46,471 bases of DNA from contig PNNC01000029.1 of the NCBI GenBank assembly GCA_013824015.1, positions 1 to 46,471 of the forward strand. The letters are read 5' to 3'. This DNA is from Polaromonas sp. Its GTDB lineage: Bacteria > Pseudomonadota > Gammaproteobacteria > Burkholderiales > Burkholderiaceae_C. This document shows, in pieces, positions 8,321-16,217 of the stretch (positions within the stretch are counted from its first letter, which is position 1; each line of letters starts with the position of its first letter). The translations under genes were made by a program, and so were the position numbers. The notes beneath the pieces were generated by a model, which was given only the letters and a program-made list of their open reading frames with translations, ran no database searches and was not told the origin of the DNA.

Positions 8321-9349
8321 TCAGAGACCCCCGCGGGCGTCATCCTTGGCAACGGTGAGGGTCAGCTGGCCGCTGGCGAATTTTTTCTTGATTGCCTCGA
8401 TCTCTGCCACCACGTCCTTCGGGACGGCGGGACCGTAGGCCTTGCCGGGCGCATACATCAGGTCGGCGCCAGGGCCGGCCTTGGCTTCATAACCATAGGT
8501 CAGCAGGGCCGGCTTCAGGGTGCCGGCGCGCGCTTCCGCGGCAGCGGCGACATACATGTCGTCCCATTTTTCGATGATGGCAGCCAGCACCTGCTGCGGG
8601 GCGGCCTCCACGTGGCCAAACGAGCGGCCGCTGGTGTAGACGTTTTTCTCCTTGGCCGCCTGCACGATGCCGTTCTGGCCGGCGTTGAGCTTGCCGAAAA
8701 CAAAGTCGGCGCCACCGGCGATCAGCGCCAGCGCCGCTTCCTTGGCCATCGCCGCGTCTTCCATGTCCTTGATGTAGATCACCCGCACTTCGGCGTTGGG
8801 TTTGACGCTCTTGACGCCCTGGCGGAAACCGCCGACCTGCTGGACCACGTTGGGCAATCCCTCCAGGCCATTGACCGAACCGATCTTGCCGGTTTTGGAC
8901 ATGCGGGCCGCCAGCACCCCCATGATGTAGCCGACCTGGGCGTTGTCATAGTCCACCGAGGTCACGTTTTTGCCCATGCCGCTGGCGCCGGAGCCGACGA
9001 TGAAACTGGTTTTCTCGAATTCCGGACCGACGCGCTGGGCCGCTGACAGGAAGCGTCCCGAGTGGCCGATCACCGGGTTGAAGCCGCGGCGCGCATAGTC
9101 CTTCATGGTTTCGATGTGGTCGGATGGCGCGACGTTTTCGGAGTAGGCGGTTTCCGCACCGTTGCTCTTGAGTTTGGTGATGGCGCCGAAGCCGTTGGCG
9201 TTCCAGCTCTGGTCGTTGATGGAGCCGGGCAGCAGCATGGCGACCTTGCCCTGGGCCAGTACCGTGGGGGCAGCCACCAGGCTGGCGCTGGCCAGCAGCA
9301 GTGCGGCGGCCAGGCGGGGGAAGGCGAAAGGGCGGTGGAGGGTAGGCAT
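8321..9349 (-). CDS. BMP-family ABC transporter substrate-binding protein (nucleoside/nucleobase class)
   Basis: First gene of the importer operon. It is a periplasmic binding protein of the Bmp (PnrA-like) family: signal peptide at 1-33 ending VLAQG, then KVAMLLPGSINDQSWNANGF, the typical first strand and Asp/Trp ligand loop. The family binds purine and other nucleosides or bases. The signal has no lipobox Cys, so it is probably soluble in the periplasm rather than lipid-anchored. The start at 9349 is fixed by AAGGAG seven bases upstream and by the signal peptide. The upstream DNA holds one of two nearly identical LysR-type operators (9489-9513), linking it to the dioxygenase/amidohydrolase operon. 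Confidence 0.9.
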   Translation of the reverse strand: MPTLHRPFAFPRLAAALLLASASLVAAPTVLAQGKVAMLLPGSINDQSWNANGFGAITKLKSNGAETAYSENVAPSDHIETMKDYARRGFNPVIGHSGRFLSAAQRVGPEFEKTSFIVGSGASGMGKNVTSVDYDNAQVGYIMGVLAARMSKTGKIGSVNGLEGLPNVVQQVGGFRQGVKSVKPNAEVRVIYIKDMEDAAMAKEAALALIAGGADFVFGKLNAGQNGIVQAAKEKNVYTSGRSFGHVEAAPQQVLAAIIEKWDDMYVAAAAEARAGTLKPALLTYGYEAKAGPGADLMYAPGKAYGPAVPKDVVAEIEAIKKKFASGQLTLTVAKDDARGGL

Positions 9350-9488
9350 GGAAGACTCCTTGTGAAGATGCCTGTGTTTTCGCAAGAAGCAGGCCATGAC
9401 GGCCACTGGCGCGGCCGCTCGCCACCCCATGCCATCCGATCCGGCCCGGGGCGCGGCCATGCAGCCGTTTGCGCTCTTTTATGCTGCA

Positions 9489-9513
9489 CAGCGATGCCGT
9501 TTTGGCATCACTC
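9489..9513. promoter_or_regulatory. LysR-type operator upstream of the BMP importer
   Basis: The core TGCCGTTTTGGCA (9495-9507) is a T-N11-A LysR box with perfect 4-bp arms that extend to GATGCC/GGCATC. The same 25-base block, with three changes, occurs inverted at 10472-10496 beside the lysR gene. It lies about 140 to 165 bases upstream of the importer start codon. Confidence 0.65.
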
Positions 9514-9557
9514 CAAAAACGTGCGCCGGCGTTGGCGTACGCACTGAAATGGCGGTG

Positions 9558-10454
9558 TCATTCCCTGTTTTGGTTCAGCGCAAGCAGGCGTTCCGCGACG
9601 TATTCCGAGAACAGGGCCGATGCGACCGGCAACACCCGGCCGCGCAAGGCCATCAGCACCAGGCGACCGGTGGGCAGGTTGCGTTCGTTGATCGGCACCG
9701 CCACCGTGCCGGCATCAACACCCAAGCCGATCTGGAAGCTGATGCCGCCGGACTCGCGCGCGAAGCCGCGCATCAGCTCGAAGGAGTTGGACACCACCAT
9801 GGCATCGGGTTTGACCGACGACTTGTCCAGCATGTCATCGAGCACACTGCGCCCTGACAGGCTGCGGTCGGGCAAGGCATGGGGGTATTTCAGGCAGTCT
9901 TTCAGACGCACGCTGGCCCGGCCCGCCAGCGGATGATCAGGCGCCATGATGGCGCAGGTGGGCTGCTGCACCTGGGCCAGCACGCGCAGACCGCTGGTGG
10001 CCGGTGGATTGAAGACCAGCGCCAGGTCCACCTCGAAGTCGAGCACCGACTGCACGGCCTTTTCCCGGTCGAGTATCTTGATGTCAAAGCTCACGCCGGG
10101 GTGCGGCTTCTGGAAATCCACGATCGCCTGCGGAAGAAAAGCCGAAGCCAGCGCCTGACTGCCGGCCATGGCCACATGACCCCGGCGCAGGCCGCGCAAG
10201 GCCTCGATCTCGGAGCGCACATGGGCCAGGTCGGCCGCTCGCCGCCGCGCATAACTGACGAAGAGTTCACCGGCGGCCGTCAGCCGCACGCCGCGGGGTC
10301 GGCGCTCGAAGATGGGGGTGCCGAGCTCACGCTCCAGGTCCTGGATGCGGCGGTTGACGGCGGATGCCGCGACGTGCAGTTGTTCTGCGGCCGCGCGTAT
10401 GGAACCGCAGCGGGAAACGGCGTCGACGTAGTCGAGAAATTTCAGGTGTTGCAT
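9558..10454 (-). CDS. LysR-family transcriptional regulator of the heterocycle locus
   Basis: A 298-residue LysR protein: winged helix at residues 1-60 (MQHLKFLDYVDAVSRCGSIRAAAEQLHVA, then AVNRRIQDLERELGTPIFER) and a LysR substrate-binding domain from about residue 90. The start at 10454 matches the usual family N-terminus; the further in-frame codons up to 10589 run into the divergent dioxygenase gene. It sits between the BMP importer and the plus-strand dioxygenase operon, and a matching T-N11-A operator precedes both. The inference is that it controls both arms and itself in response to the imported compound or its breakdown product. Confidence 0.9.
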   Translation of the reverse strand: MQHLKFLDYVDAVSRCGSIRAAAEQLHVAASAVNRRIQDLERELGTPIFERRPRGVRLTAAGELFVSYARRRAADLAHVRSEIEALRGLRRGHVAMAGSQALASAFLPQAIVDFQKPHPGVSFDIKILDREKAVQSVLDFEVDLALVFNPPATSGLRVLAQVQQPTCAIMAPDHPLAGRASVRLKDCLKYPHALPDRSLSGRSVLDDMLDKSSVKPDAMVVSNSFELMRGFARESGGISFQIGLGVDAGTVAVPINERNLPTGRLVLMALRGRVLPVASALFSEYVAERLLALNQNRE

Positions 10455-10471
10455 GCGGCGGGTAAAAGCAA

Positions 10472-10496
10472 GAGTGATGCCGAAACGGCAACGCAG
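10472..10496. promoter_or_regulatory. LysR-type operator between lysR and the dioxygenase operon
   Basis: The core TGCCGAAACGGCA (10478-10490) is a perfect T-N11-A dyad. It is 24 bases upstream of the lysR start codon and about 70 bases upstream of the dioxygenase start, the classical position for autoregulation and divergent activation. It is nearly identical to the inverted copy at 9489-9513. Confidence 0.65.
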
Positions 10497-10557
10497 CGTG
10501 ACTGAATGAGGTGCGGACGCAAGCGCCTGATGGCACAGGCTTTGCGTGTGGCTGGAC

Positions 10558-11568
10558 ATGCCTTTGCCGATCACGCGTCTTCCGGACATCGACCTCAGCG
10601 ACTTTTATGGGGAGGGCGGCGGCGGTGCCGCACGCCGCGCCCAACTGGCCCGGCTGCTGGACCAGTCCTGCCGCGAGATCGGCTTTATTGTGGTCAGGGG
10701 CCACCGCGTGCCGCCGGCCATCCTGCAGGACGCGTTTGCTGCGGCCTTTCGTTTTTTCGACGCCCCCGAGTCCGTCAGGCGCAGCGCCATGCCGGGGGAT
10801 GGTCGGGTGCGCGGCTACACGCCGATGCGGCACCAGCAACTGGCGCGCAGCCTGCAGAACGAAACCCCGCCGGATCTGTTTGAGCGATTCCGCATGGGAC
10901 CCTTCGACCTGCCCGCCGATGATTACCACCGGTCACGCGCCGGCGGCTGGTTTGCGCCCAATGTGTGGCCGCAGGCCATGCCGGGATTCCGTGAGGCGCT
11001 GCAGGCCTACTACCGGGCCATGGAGGGCCTGGCCCACGATCTGATGCGCCTGTTCGCGCTGGCCCTGGATCTGCCGCCCGCGTATTTCGACAGCCACATC
11101 GACCGGCATATCTCGTCGCTGTGCCTGAACCACTACCCGGCGCTGCAGTCGCCACCGGAGCCGGGGCAATTGCGCGCCGGTGAACACACCGACTATGGCT
11201 CCCTGACGATTGTTGCGCCCAGCGCGGCACCGGGACGGCTGCAGGTGCGCGCCCAGGGCGGTGAGTGGATCGAGGTGGCACCGGCCGAAGGGCAGTTTGT
11301 CGTCAACATCGGTGACCTGATGGCCCAGTGGACCAACGACCGCTGGGTCTCCACCCTGCACCGCGTGGGCAACCCGCCCGAAAGCGTGGGCGCTCAGAGC
11401 CGCCGTGTGTCCCTGGTGTTTTTCCACCAGCCCAACGACGATGCGCGCATCGAATGCATTCCGACCTGCCGGGTGGCCGGGCAGGCACCGCTTTATTCAC
11501 CGATCACCTCCGGCGAGCACCTGCGCCTGAAGATCAACCGCCATTTCACACCGCAAAAGGCCAGCTGA
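10558..11568 (+). CDS. 2-oxoglutarate/Fe(II)-dependent dioxygenase (isopenicillin N synthase superfamily)
   Basis: A 336-residue cytoplasmic oxygenase with the N-terminal DIOX_N and C-terminal double-stranded beta-helix domains. The iron facial triad is His210, Asp212 (GEHTDYGS) and His268 (STLHRVGNPP), and the 2-oxoglutarate-binding pair is Arg283-x-Ser285 (SRRVSLVFF). All catalytic residues are present. The family includes thymine 7-hydroxylase, so hydroxylation of a pyrimidine- or triazine-like ring is plausible next to a ring-opening amidohydrolase, but this is inference from context. It is the first gene of a four-gene operon; the next start is four bases beyond its stop. GTG at 10546 is an alternative start that adds four residues. 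Confidence 0.88.
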   Translation: MPLPITRLPDIDLSDFYGEGGGGAARRAQLARLLDQSCREIGFIVVRGHRVPPAILQDAFAAAFRFFDAPESVRRSAMPGDGRVRGYTPMRHQQLARSLQNETPPDLFERFRMGPFDLPADDYHRSRAGGWFAPNVWPQAMPGFREALQAYYRAMEGLAHDLMRLFALALDLPPAYFDSHIDRHISSLCLNHYPALQSPPEPGQLRAGEHTDYGSLTIVAPSAAPGRLQVRAQGGEWIEVAPAEGQFVVNIGDLMAQWTNDRWVSTLHRVGNPPESVGAQSRRVSLVFFHQPNDDARIECIPTCRVAGQAPLYSPITSGEHLRLKINRHFTPQKAS

Positions 11569-11571
11569 CCG

Positions 11572-12663
11572 ATGTACAAAATTGACGTTTTCCGAATTCC
11601 GTGCGCAGGACCGGGTGACACCGCCGGGCTCGATCAGCTGATCAGCTCTGGCCAGGTCGATCCGGCGCACATCGTCGCCGTCATGGGTAAAACCGAAGGC
11701 AACGGCTGTGTCAACGATTACACCCGCGAATACGCCACCGCCATGTTGCAGGCCTTGCTGGGCCGCCACCTGGGACTGGCGCCGGAGGCCGTCGGGCGGC
11801 GCGTGGCATTTGTGATGTCGGGGGGGACCGAAGGTGTGTTGTCGCCGCACCTGAGCGTTTTTACGCGCCAAGTTGCGGAGCAGGGCGCGCCGGCCGGGCA
11901 GAAGCGCCTGTCGATCGGCATTGCGTTCACACGCGATTTCCTGCCCGAGGAGATGGGTCGTCGCGCGCAGATTGACGAAACCGCTGCCGCCGTCCGGCGT
12001 GCCATGGAGGACGGCGGCATCCCGTCCGCGGACGATGTGCACTTCGTCCAGGTCAAATGCCCGCTGCTGACGGCCGCCAAGATCGCGGATGCCCGGCTGC
12101 GCGGCCACGAGCCGGTCACGGCCGACACCTACGAGTCCATGGGATATTCCCGCGGAGCGTCAGCCTTGGGCGTGGCGCTGGCCACGGGCGAGGCGGGTGC
12201 GCAGGCGCCCGGCGACGCCGCCGTGCTGCATGACTGGACGCTGTGCTCGTCGGTGGCATCGACCTCGGCCGGTATCGAGATCGAGCACAACGTGGTCATC
12301 GTGATGGGCATGAGCGAGCAGGCTTGCAGTGATCTGGTCATCGCGCATGAGGTCATGAGTGATGCCATCGACGCTGCTGCGCTGCGGCGTGCGATGGCGG
12401 CACTGGACATCGCGGACGGGGATGTGGAGCGCAGGATCGTCAACGTGTTTGCCAAGGCCGAAGCCAGCCCTGGCGGCACGGTGCGCGGCATGCGGCATAC
12501 CATGCTGGGTGACTCGGACATCAACCCCACCCGCCATGCCCGTGCCGCCGTTGGCGCCGTGATTGCGTCGGTGGTCGGCCATGGCATGGTGTATGTGTCG
12601 GGCGGCGCCGAACACCAGGGGCCTGCCGGCGGGGGACCCGTGGCGGTGATAGCCCGCTGCTGA
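11572..12663 (+). CDS. Ring-opening amidohydrolase (cyanuric acid amidohydrolase/barbiturase family)
   Basis: A 363-residue enzyme of the small AtzD/TrzD-barbiturase family, which hydrolyses cyclic amides such as cyanuric acid (to carboxybiuret, then biuret) or barbituric acid (to ureidomalonate). The three-repeat architecture is visible, each repeat with a Lys and a Ser: Lys40 (GKTEGNG) with Ser83 (MSGGTEG), Lys162 (QVKCPLLT) with Ser226/227 (LCSSVAST), and Lys295 (FAKAEAS) with Ser343 ([14 protein letters not shown]). The last motif also forms the structural metal site. The enzyme therefore looks intact and active. Sequence reading cannot separate cyanurate from barbiturate specificity. Neither a biuret hydrolase nor a ureidomalonase is adjacent, while a dioxygenase and a BMP importer are, which favours a pyrimidine- or purine-derived substrate. 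Confidence 0.92.
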   Translation: MYKIDVFRIPCAGPGDTAGLDQLISSGQVDPAHIVAVMGKTEGNGCVNDYTREYATAMLQALLGRHLGLAPEAVGRRVAFVMSGGTEGVLSPHLSVFTRQVAEQGAPAGQKRLSIGIAFTRDFLPEEMGRRAQIDETAAAVRRAMEDGGIPSADDVHFVQVKCPLLTAAKIADARLRGHEPVTADTYESMGYSRGASALGVALATGEAGAQAPGDAAVLHDWTLCSSVASTSAGIEIEHNVVIVMGMSEQACSDLVIAHEVMSDAIDAAALRRAMAALDIADGDVERRIVNVFAKAEASPGGTVRGMRHTMLGDSDINPTRHARAAVGAVIASVVGHGMVYVSGGAEHQGPAGGGPVAVIARC

Positions 12664-12683
12664 GTACTGGCAGAATCGGGGGC

Positions 12684-13151
12684 ATGCCAGACAAGCAGCC
12701 CTCCGTTGAAAAGCCCCGGCCCGAAACACGCAGCGCCTATCGCGTATTTCGCGCCATCAGCACCCGCTGGATGGACAACGATGTGTACGGCCATGTCAAC
12801 AACGTCGTTTACTACAGCTGGTTCGATACCGCTGTGAACGGCCACCTGATCGAATCCGGCGCGATCGACATCCACGAGGGCGCGGTGATCGGCCTGGTGG
12901 TCGAGACCCAGTGCAACTACTTCGCGCCGCTGGCCTTTCCCGATCCGGTGCTTGCCGGCATTCGCGTGGCGCACGTGGGCTCGTCCAGCGTGCGCTACGA
13001 GGTCGGCCTTTTCTCGGGCAAGCCGGGTGACCCGTCCGGCGAACTCACGGCCGCCAAGGGTCATTTTGTTCATGTTTATGTGGACAAACAGTCGCGCCGG
13101 CCGGCCGCCTTGCCTCCCCAACTCCTGTCTGTTCTGGAACAACTGAAATGA
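12684..13151 (+). CDS. 4HBT-family acyl-CoA thioesterase
   Basis: A 155-residue hotdog-fold thioesterase of the YbgC/4-hydroxybenzoyl-CoA type. The catalytic segment is RWMDNDVYGHVNNVVYYSWFD, in which the Asp after Met-Asp and the HVNN loop form the active site. It hydrolyses acyl-CoA thioesters in the cytoplasm; the substrate is unknown. It starts 20 bases after the amidohydrolase stop behind a G-rich ribosome site and overlaps the next gene by ATGA, so it is cotranscribed. Its role in ring catabolism is not obvious; it may be an operon passenger. Confidence 0.88.
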   Translation: MPDKQPSVEKPRPETRSAYRVFRAISTRWMDNDVYGHVNNVVYYSWFDTAVNGHLIESGAIDIHEGAVIGLVVETQCNYFAPLAFPDPVLAGIRVAHVGSSSVRYEVGLFSGKPGDPSGELTAAKGHFVHVYVDKQSRRPAALPPQLLSVLEQLK

Positions 13152-13873
13152 CCCACCCATCCGACCGTCCGGCCGTGAAAGACGCGGCCAGTGTGGACGC
13201 AGCCATCGAAGGCCGCTTTTCCGCACGGGCTTTTCTGCCAGAGCCGGTGCCGCGCGAGCTTGTTGAAGACATTCTTCGTGTGGCGAGTCGCGCCCCGTCG
13301 GGCAATAACGCCCAACCCTGGAAGGTGTATGTCCTTCAGGGGCAGAGCCTTGCGGGCCTCGTGGACAAGGTGTGCAGCGCACACGATGCGGTGTATGCCA
13401 ACCCGGCACTGGCGGCAGAGTACCGGGAAGAGTACGACTATTACCCCCGCCAGTGGATCAGCCCCTACATCGAACGCCGGCGCGAAAACGGCTGGAGCCT
13501 GTATGGCTTGCTGGGCATCACCAAAAATGACAAGGACAAGATGCACGCGCAGCACAACCGGAACTTCCGGTTTTTCGATGCGCCTGTGGGGCTGATGTTC
13601 ACGGTGGACCGCATCATGGGGCAGGGCAGCCTGCTGGACTACGGCATGTTTCTGCAGAACATCATGGTGGCGGCCAGGGCGCGCGGCCTGGACACCTGTC
13701 CGCAAGCGGCGTGGAACGGTTTCGCCAGCATCATCCTGCCGCACATCGGCGCCGGGCCGAACGAAATGATTGTTTGCGGCATGGCACTGGGTCGCCAGGA
13801 TCCACACGCGGTGGTGAACACCCTGCATACGCCCCGGGAGGCGGTGCAGGGCATCACGACCTGGCTCGACTAG
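13148..13873 (+). CDS. Nitroreductase-family FMN-dependent oxidoreductase
   Basis: A 241-residue flavoprotein of the nitroreductase fold. RFSARAFLPEPVP and ILRVASRAPSGNNAQPW form the usual FMN-phosphate-binding start, and the GLDTCPQAAW region is the C-terminal FMN contact. Such enzymes reduce nitro groups, quinones or enals with NAD(P)H; RutE, which reduces malonic semialdehyde in uracil catabolism, belongs to the same superfamily. The ATGA overlap with the thioesterase puts it in the dioxygenase-amidohydrolase operon. It ends 14 bases from the convergent CoA-transferase gene, with no terminator hairpin between. Confidence 0.87.
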   Translation: MTHPSDRPAVKDAASVDAAIEGRFSARAFLPEPVPRELVEDILRVASRAPSGNNAQPWKVYVLQGQSLAGLVDKVCSAHDAVYANPALAAEYREEYDYYPRQWISPYIERRRENGWSLYGLLGITKNDKDKMHAQHNRNFRFFDAPVGLMFTVDRIMGQGSLLDYGMFLQNIMVAARARGLDTCPQAAWNGFASIILPHIGAGPNEMIVCGMALGRQDPHAVVNTLHTPREAVQGITTWLD

Positions 13874-13887
13874 GCGCGTCGGCCGGC

Positions 13888-15453
13888 TCAGCGAAACAAG
13901 GCCGCGTCCATCTCTCGCAGGTCGGTCGCGACGCGCACGGCCAGCCCGTTCATCAGGTCCAGCACCTGTGTCTGCAGGTCGATACCAGGCGCGAGTTCGG
14001 TCAGCACCAGCCCGTCGGCGCAGACTTCAAATACCGCGCGCTCGGTGATGATCTTCGCCTGCTGCCCGCGCTCGGTCACGTTGCGCCGCACCGGATAGGT
14101 GATGTGGTCGGCGGCCTGCACAAACTTCTTCACCTTGCCTTCCTTGACGATGACCAGCTTGCCATCGCGGAACTCGACTTCCAGTCCACCCGTGGTGAAC
14201 GTGCCGGTGAACAGCAACTCCGTCGCGTTGTAGGCAATGTCGATGAAGCCGCCGGCCCCCGGGTTGGCGACGCCGAATCGCGACACATTCACGTTGCCAG
14301 CGTTGTCGAATTGCGCGAACGCCAGCGCGGCAAAAGGGCAGCCCCCACCGTCGATGAAGTCGAACTGGGTCACGCCGTCCAGCAGGGCCTCAGGGTACTT
14401 GTTGGCAGAAAACTGCCAGCCGCTCATCACCAGTCCGCCGAACGGGCCGTGCTCGGTCGTGAACTGGTAGTCACGGTAACCGCCGTTCCTGAAATGGCCA
14501 TCTTCCAGCAGCACCGTTGGAACGTCTGAAGAGGCGCCAAAACCAAAGATGGAGGTGACACCCGGGCGCACTTCCAGTGCGGCGCGGCGCGCAATGATCT
14601 TGTCGGTGCCGAACGGCAGCCGGTCGCTGGTCTGGCCGTCCCAGGCGACCCCGCCGAGATAACTTTCGTCATAAGCGACCTGTGTGGTCATCATCTGCTG
14701 ATCGTCCACCACGACCTTGTCCACCAGCACGCCGGGAACCTTGACCATGGTTGCGGGGCGGCTGCCCCGCTCGACAATGCGGCGTACCTGCGCGATCACC
14801 GTGCCACCGCAGGCCTTGACGGCCAGTGCGATCTGCAGCGACGACGAATGAATCGGTTCATCCTCGAACGACAGGTTGCCGAATTCGTCGGCCGTGGAGG
14901 CCCGGATGAAGCCCACGTTGAGGGGCCAGCTCGGGTAGAACAGATAGTCCTGGCCTTCGAACTCGACACGTTTGATCAGGTCATCCTTGGCCAGCGTCGT
15001 GAATTTGCCACCGGTCTGCCGCGGATCGGCGTAGGTGTCCAGGCCGATCCTGGTCAGGTAACCCGGGCTACGGCGGGCCACTTCACGCAACCAGTGCATG
15101 CTGGCGCCTATGGGCCAGCTGTAGGCTTCGATGCGGTTCTCGCGGATCAGGCGCATCAGTTCCGGGCGCTTGCCGGTGACCGGGTCGGTCGGGTTCACGT
15201 AGGAGCCGGAGACGATGCGTTTCATCAGGCCTTCGACGGCCACATGGTCCATCCCCCGGATGCCCATCGCATCGCCGGTGCCGCAGGGGAAATAGAAGGT
15301 CAGATCGCGGGGTTCGGCCGAGGCCTGGAACCGGTCTGCCAGTCCCTTGAGCAGCGCGTCCGGTGTGATCCATCCGATGACACCGACACTGGCCACGGCA
15401 TCGCCGCTCTTGACCACCGAAACCGCTTCTTCAACCGAGCATATCTTGCTCAT
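13888..15453 (-). CDS. Family I CoA-transferase (propionate/3-oxoacid CoA-transferase-like)
   Basis: A 521-residue fused alpha-beta CoA-transferase, like Pct or the fused 3-oxoacid enzymes. The N-terminal half begins with VEEAVSVVKSGDAVASVG; the catalytic Glu is Glu334 in EHGPFGG (the E-x-G-x-x-G motif of family I, whose Glu forms the glutamyl-CoA intermediate). It would activate the imported carboxylic acid by moving CoA from acetyl- or another acyl-CoA. It is the last gene of the TRAP/FAD/crotonase operon, and its ATG overlaps the crotonase stop (ATGA). The acid is not identifiable from sequence alone. Confidence 0.88.
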   Translation of the reverse strand: MSKICSVEEAVSVVKSGDAVASVGVIGWITPDALLKGLADRFQASAEPRDLTFYFPCGTGDAMGIRGMDHVAVEGLMKRIVSGSYVNPTDPVTGKRPELMRLIRENRIEAYSWPIGASMHWLREVARRSPGYLTRIGLDTYADPRQTGGKFTTLAKDDLIKRVEFEGQDYLFYPSWPLNVGFIRASTADEFGNLSFEDEPIHSSSLQIALAVKACGGTVIAQVRRIVERGSRPATMVKVPGVLVDKVVVDDQQMMTTQVAYDESYLGGVAWDGQTSDRLPFGTDKIIARRAALEVRPGVTSIFGFGASSDVPTVLLEDGHFRNGGYRDYQFTTEHGPFGGLVMSGWQFSANKYPEALLDGVTQFDFIDGGGCPFAALAFAQFDNAGNVNVSRFGVANPGAGGFIDIAYNATELLFTGTFTTGGLEVEFRDGKLVIVKEGKVKKFVQAADHITYPVRRNVTERGQQAKIITERAVFEVCADGLVLTELAPGIDLQTQVLDLMNGLAVRVATDLREMDAALFR

Positions 15454-16217
15454 ACTTTCACTCCAAATTTCCTGAGGGTCGCCTGCGCGGTGGCATGGCG
15501 ACAGTTGTCTTTGAAAAAATGCGAAGCGAGCACATCGCCGCTTTCGCCGTTGGGCGCGCCGTGGGACGCGAAATACAGTTTGGTCGCGGCAACCGCCTCC
15601 TGGGGCAGGCGGGCATAAGATGCCGCCACTTCGATGGCGCGTTCCAGCGCCGCGCCGTCGTCAGCAAGGTGATCCGCCAGCCCGAGCCGCAGCGCGTCTT
15701 CGCCCTGAAAAGGCGTGCCGCCCCAGACCAGTTGCCGGGCTCGCGAGCGCCCGACGCGGCTGACCAGGGCCTCGATGCCCCACGGGGGAATCCAGCCGAT
15801 TTCCACCTCCGGGAGGTTCCAGCGCGTGGAGCGGGCCGTCACCACCACATCGCAGCTGGCCGCCAGCACAAAGCCTCCACCCAGCGCAAATCCCTCGACC
15901 GCAGCAACCACCGGTTTGCGCAGCATGCCCAGTTCCCGGCAAAAGGATGCGGTGCGCGCTTCATGCGCACACATCTCGTCCAGGGACATGGCACCAAGTT
16001 CCTTGAGATCGCTGCCCGCGCAGAAGCCCGGCGCCTGGCCGGTGAGCACCACGGCGCCGGTGCTGTCGTCGGCATCGAGGTCATGGAACATCCGCCGCAG
16101 CTGCGCGACCAGGTCGTCGCCCAGCGCATTGCGCCGTGTGGGCCGGTTGATGCTGAGCACGGCCACCCGGCCGTGCCTGTCAAGCTTCAGTTCTTCATGC
16201 GTCAAGGCGGGCTCCAT
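15450..16217 (-). CDS. Crotonase-superfamily protein lacking one catalytic glutamate
   Basis: A 255-residue enoyl-CoA hydratase/isomerase-fold enzyme. The oxyanion hole is visible in FCAGSDLKEL (residues 65-74) and ALGGG (111-115). Of the two hydratase glutamates, the second is kept (Glu137 in LPEVEIG) but the first is Val117 (GGGFVLAASCD instead of GGGxELAxxCD). It is therefore unlikely to be a standard hydratase; isomerase, hydrolase, decarboxylase or lyase activity is more likely. It overlaps the FAD oxidoreductase gene by 23 bases upstream and the CoA-transferase by four bases, so all three are translated together. Confidence 0.87.
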   Translation of the reverse strand: MEPALTHEELKLDRHGRVAVLSINRPTRRNALGDDLVAQLRRMFHDLDADDSTGAVVLTGQAPGFCAGSDLKELGAMSLDEMCAHEARTASFCRELGMLRKPVVAAVEGFALGGGFVLAASCDVVVTARSTRWNLPEVEIGWIPPWGIEALVSRVGRSRARQLVWGGTPFQGEDALRLGLADHLADDGAALERAIEVAASYARLPQEAVAATKLYFASHGAPNGESGDVLASHFFKDNCRHATAQATLRKFGVKV

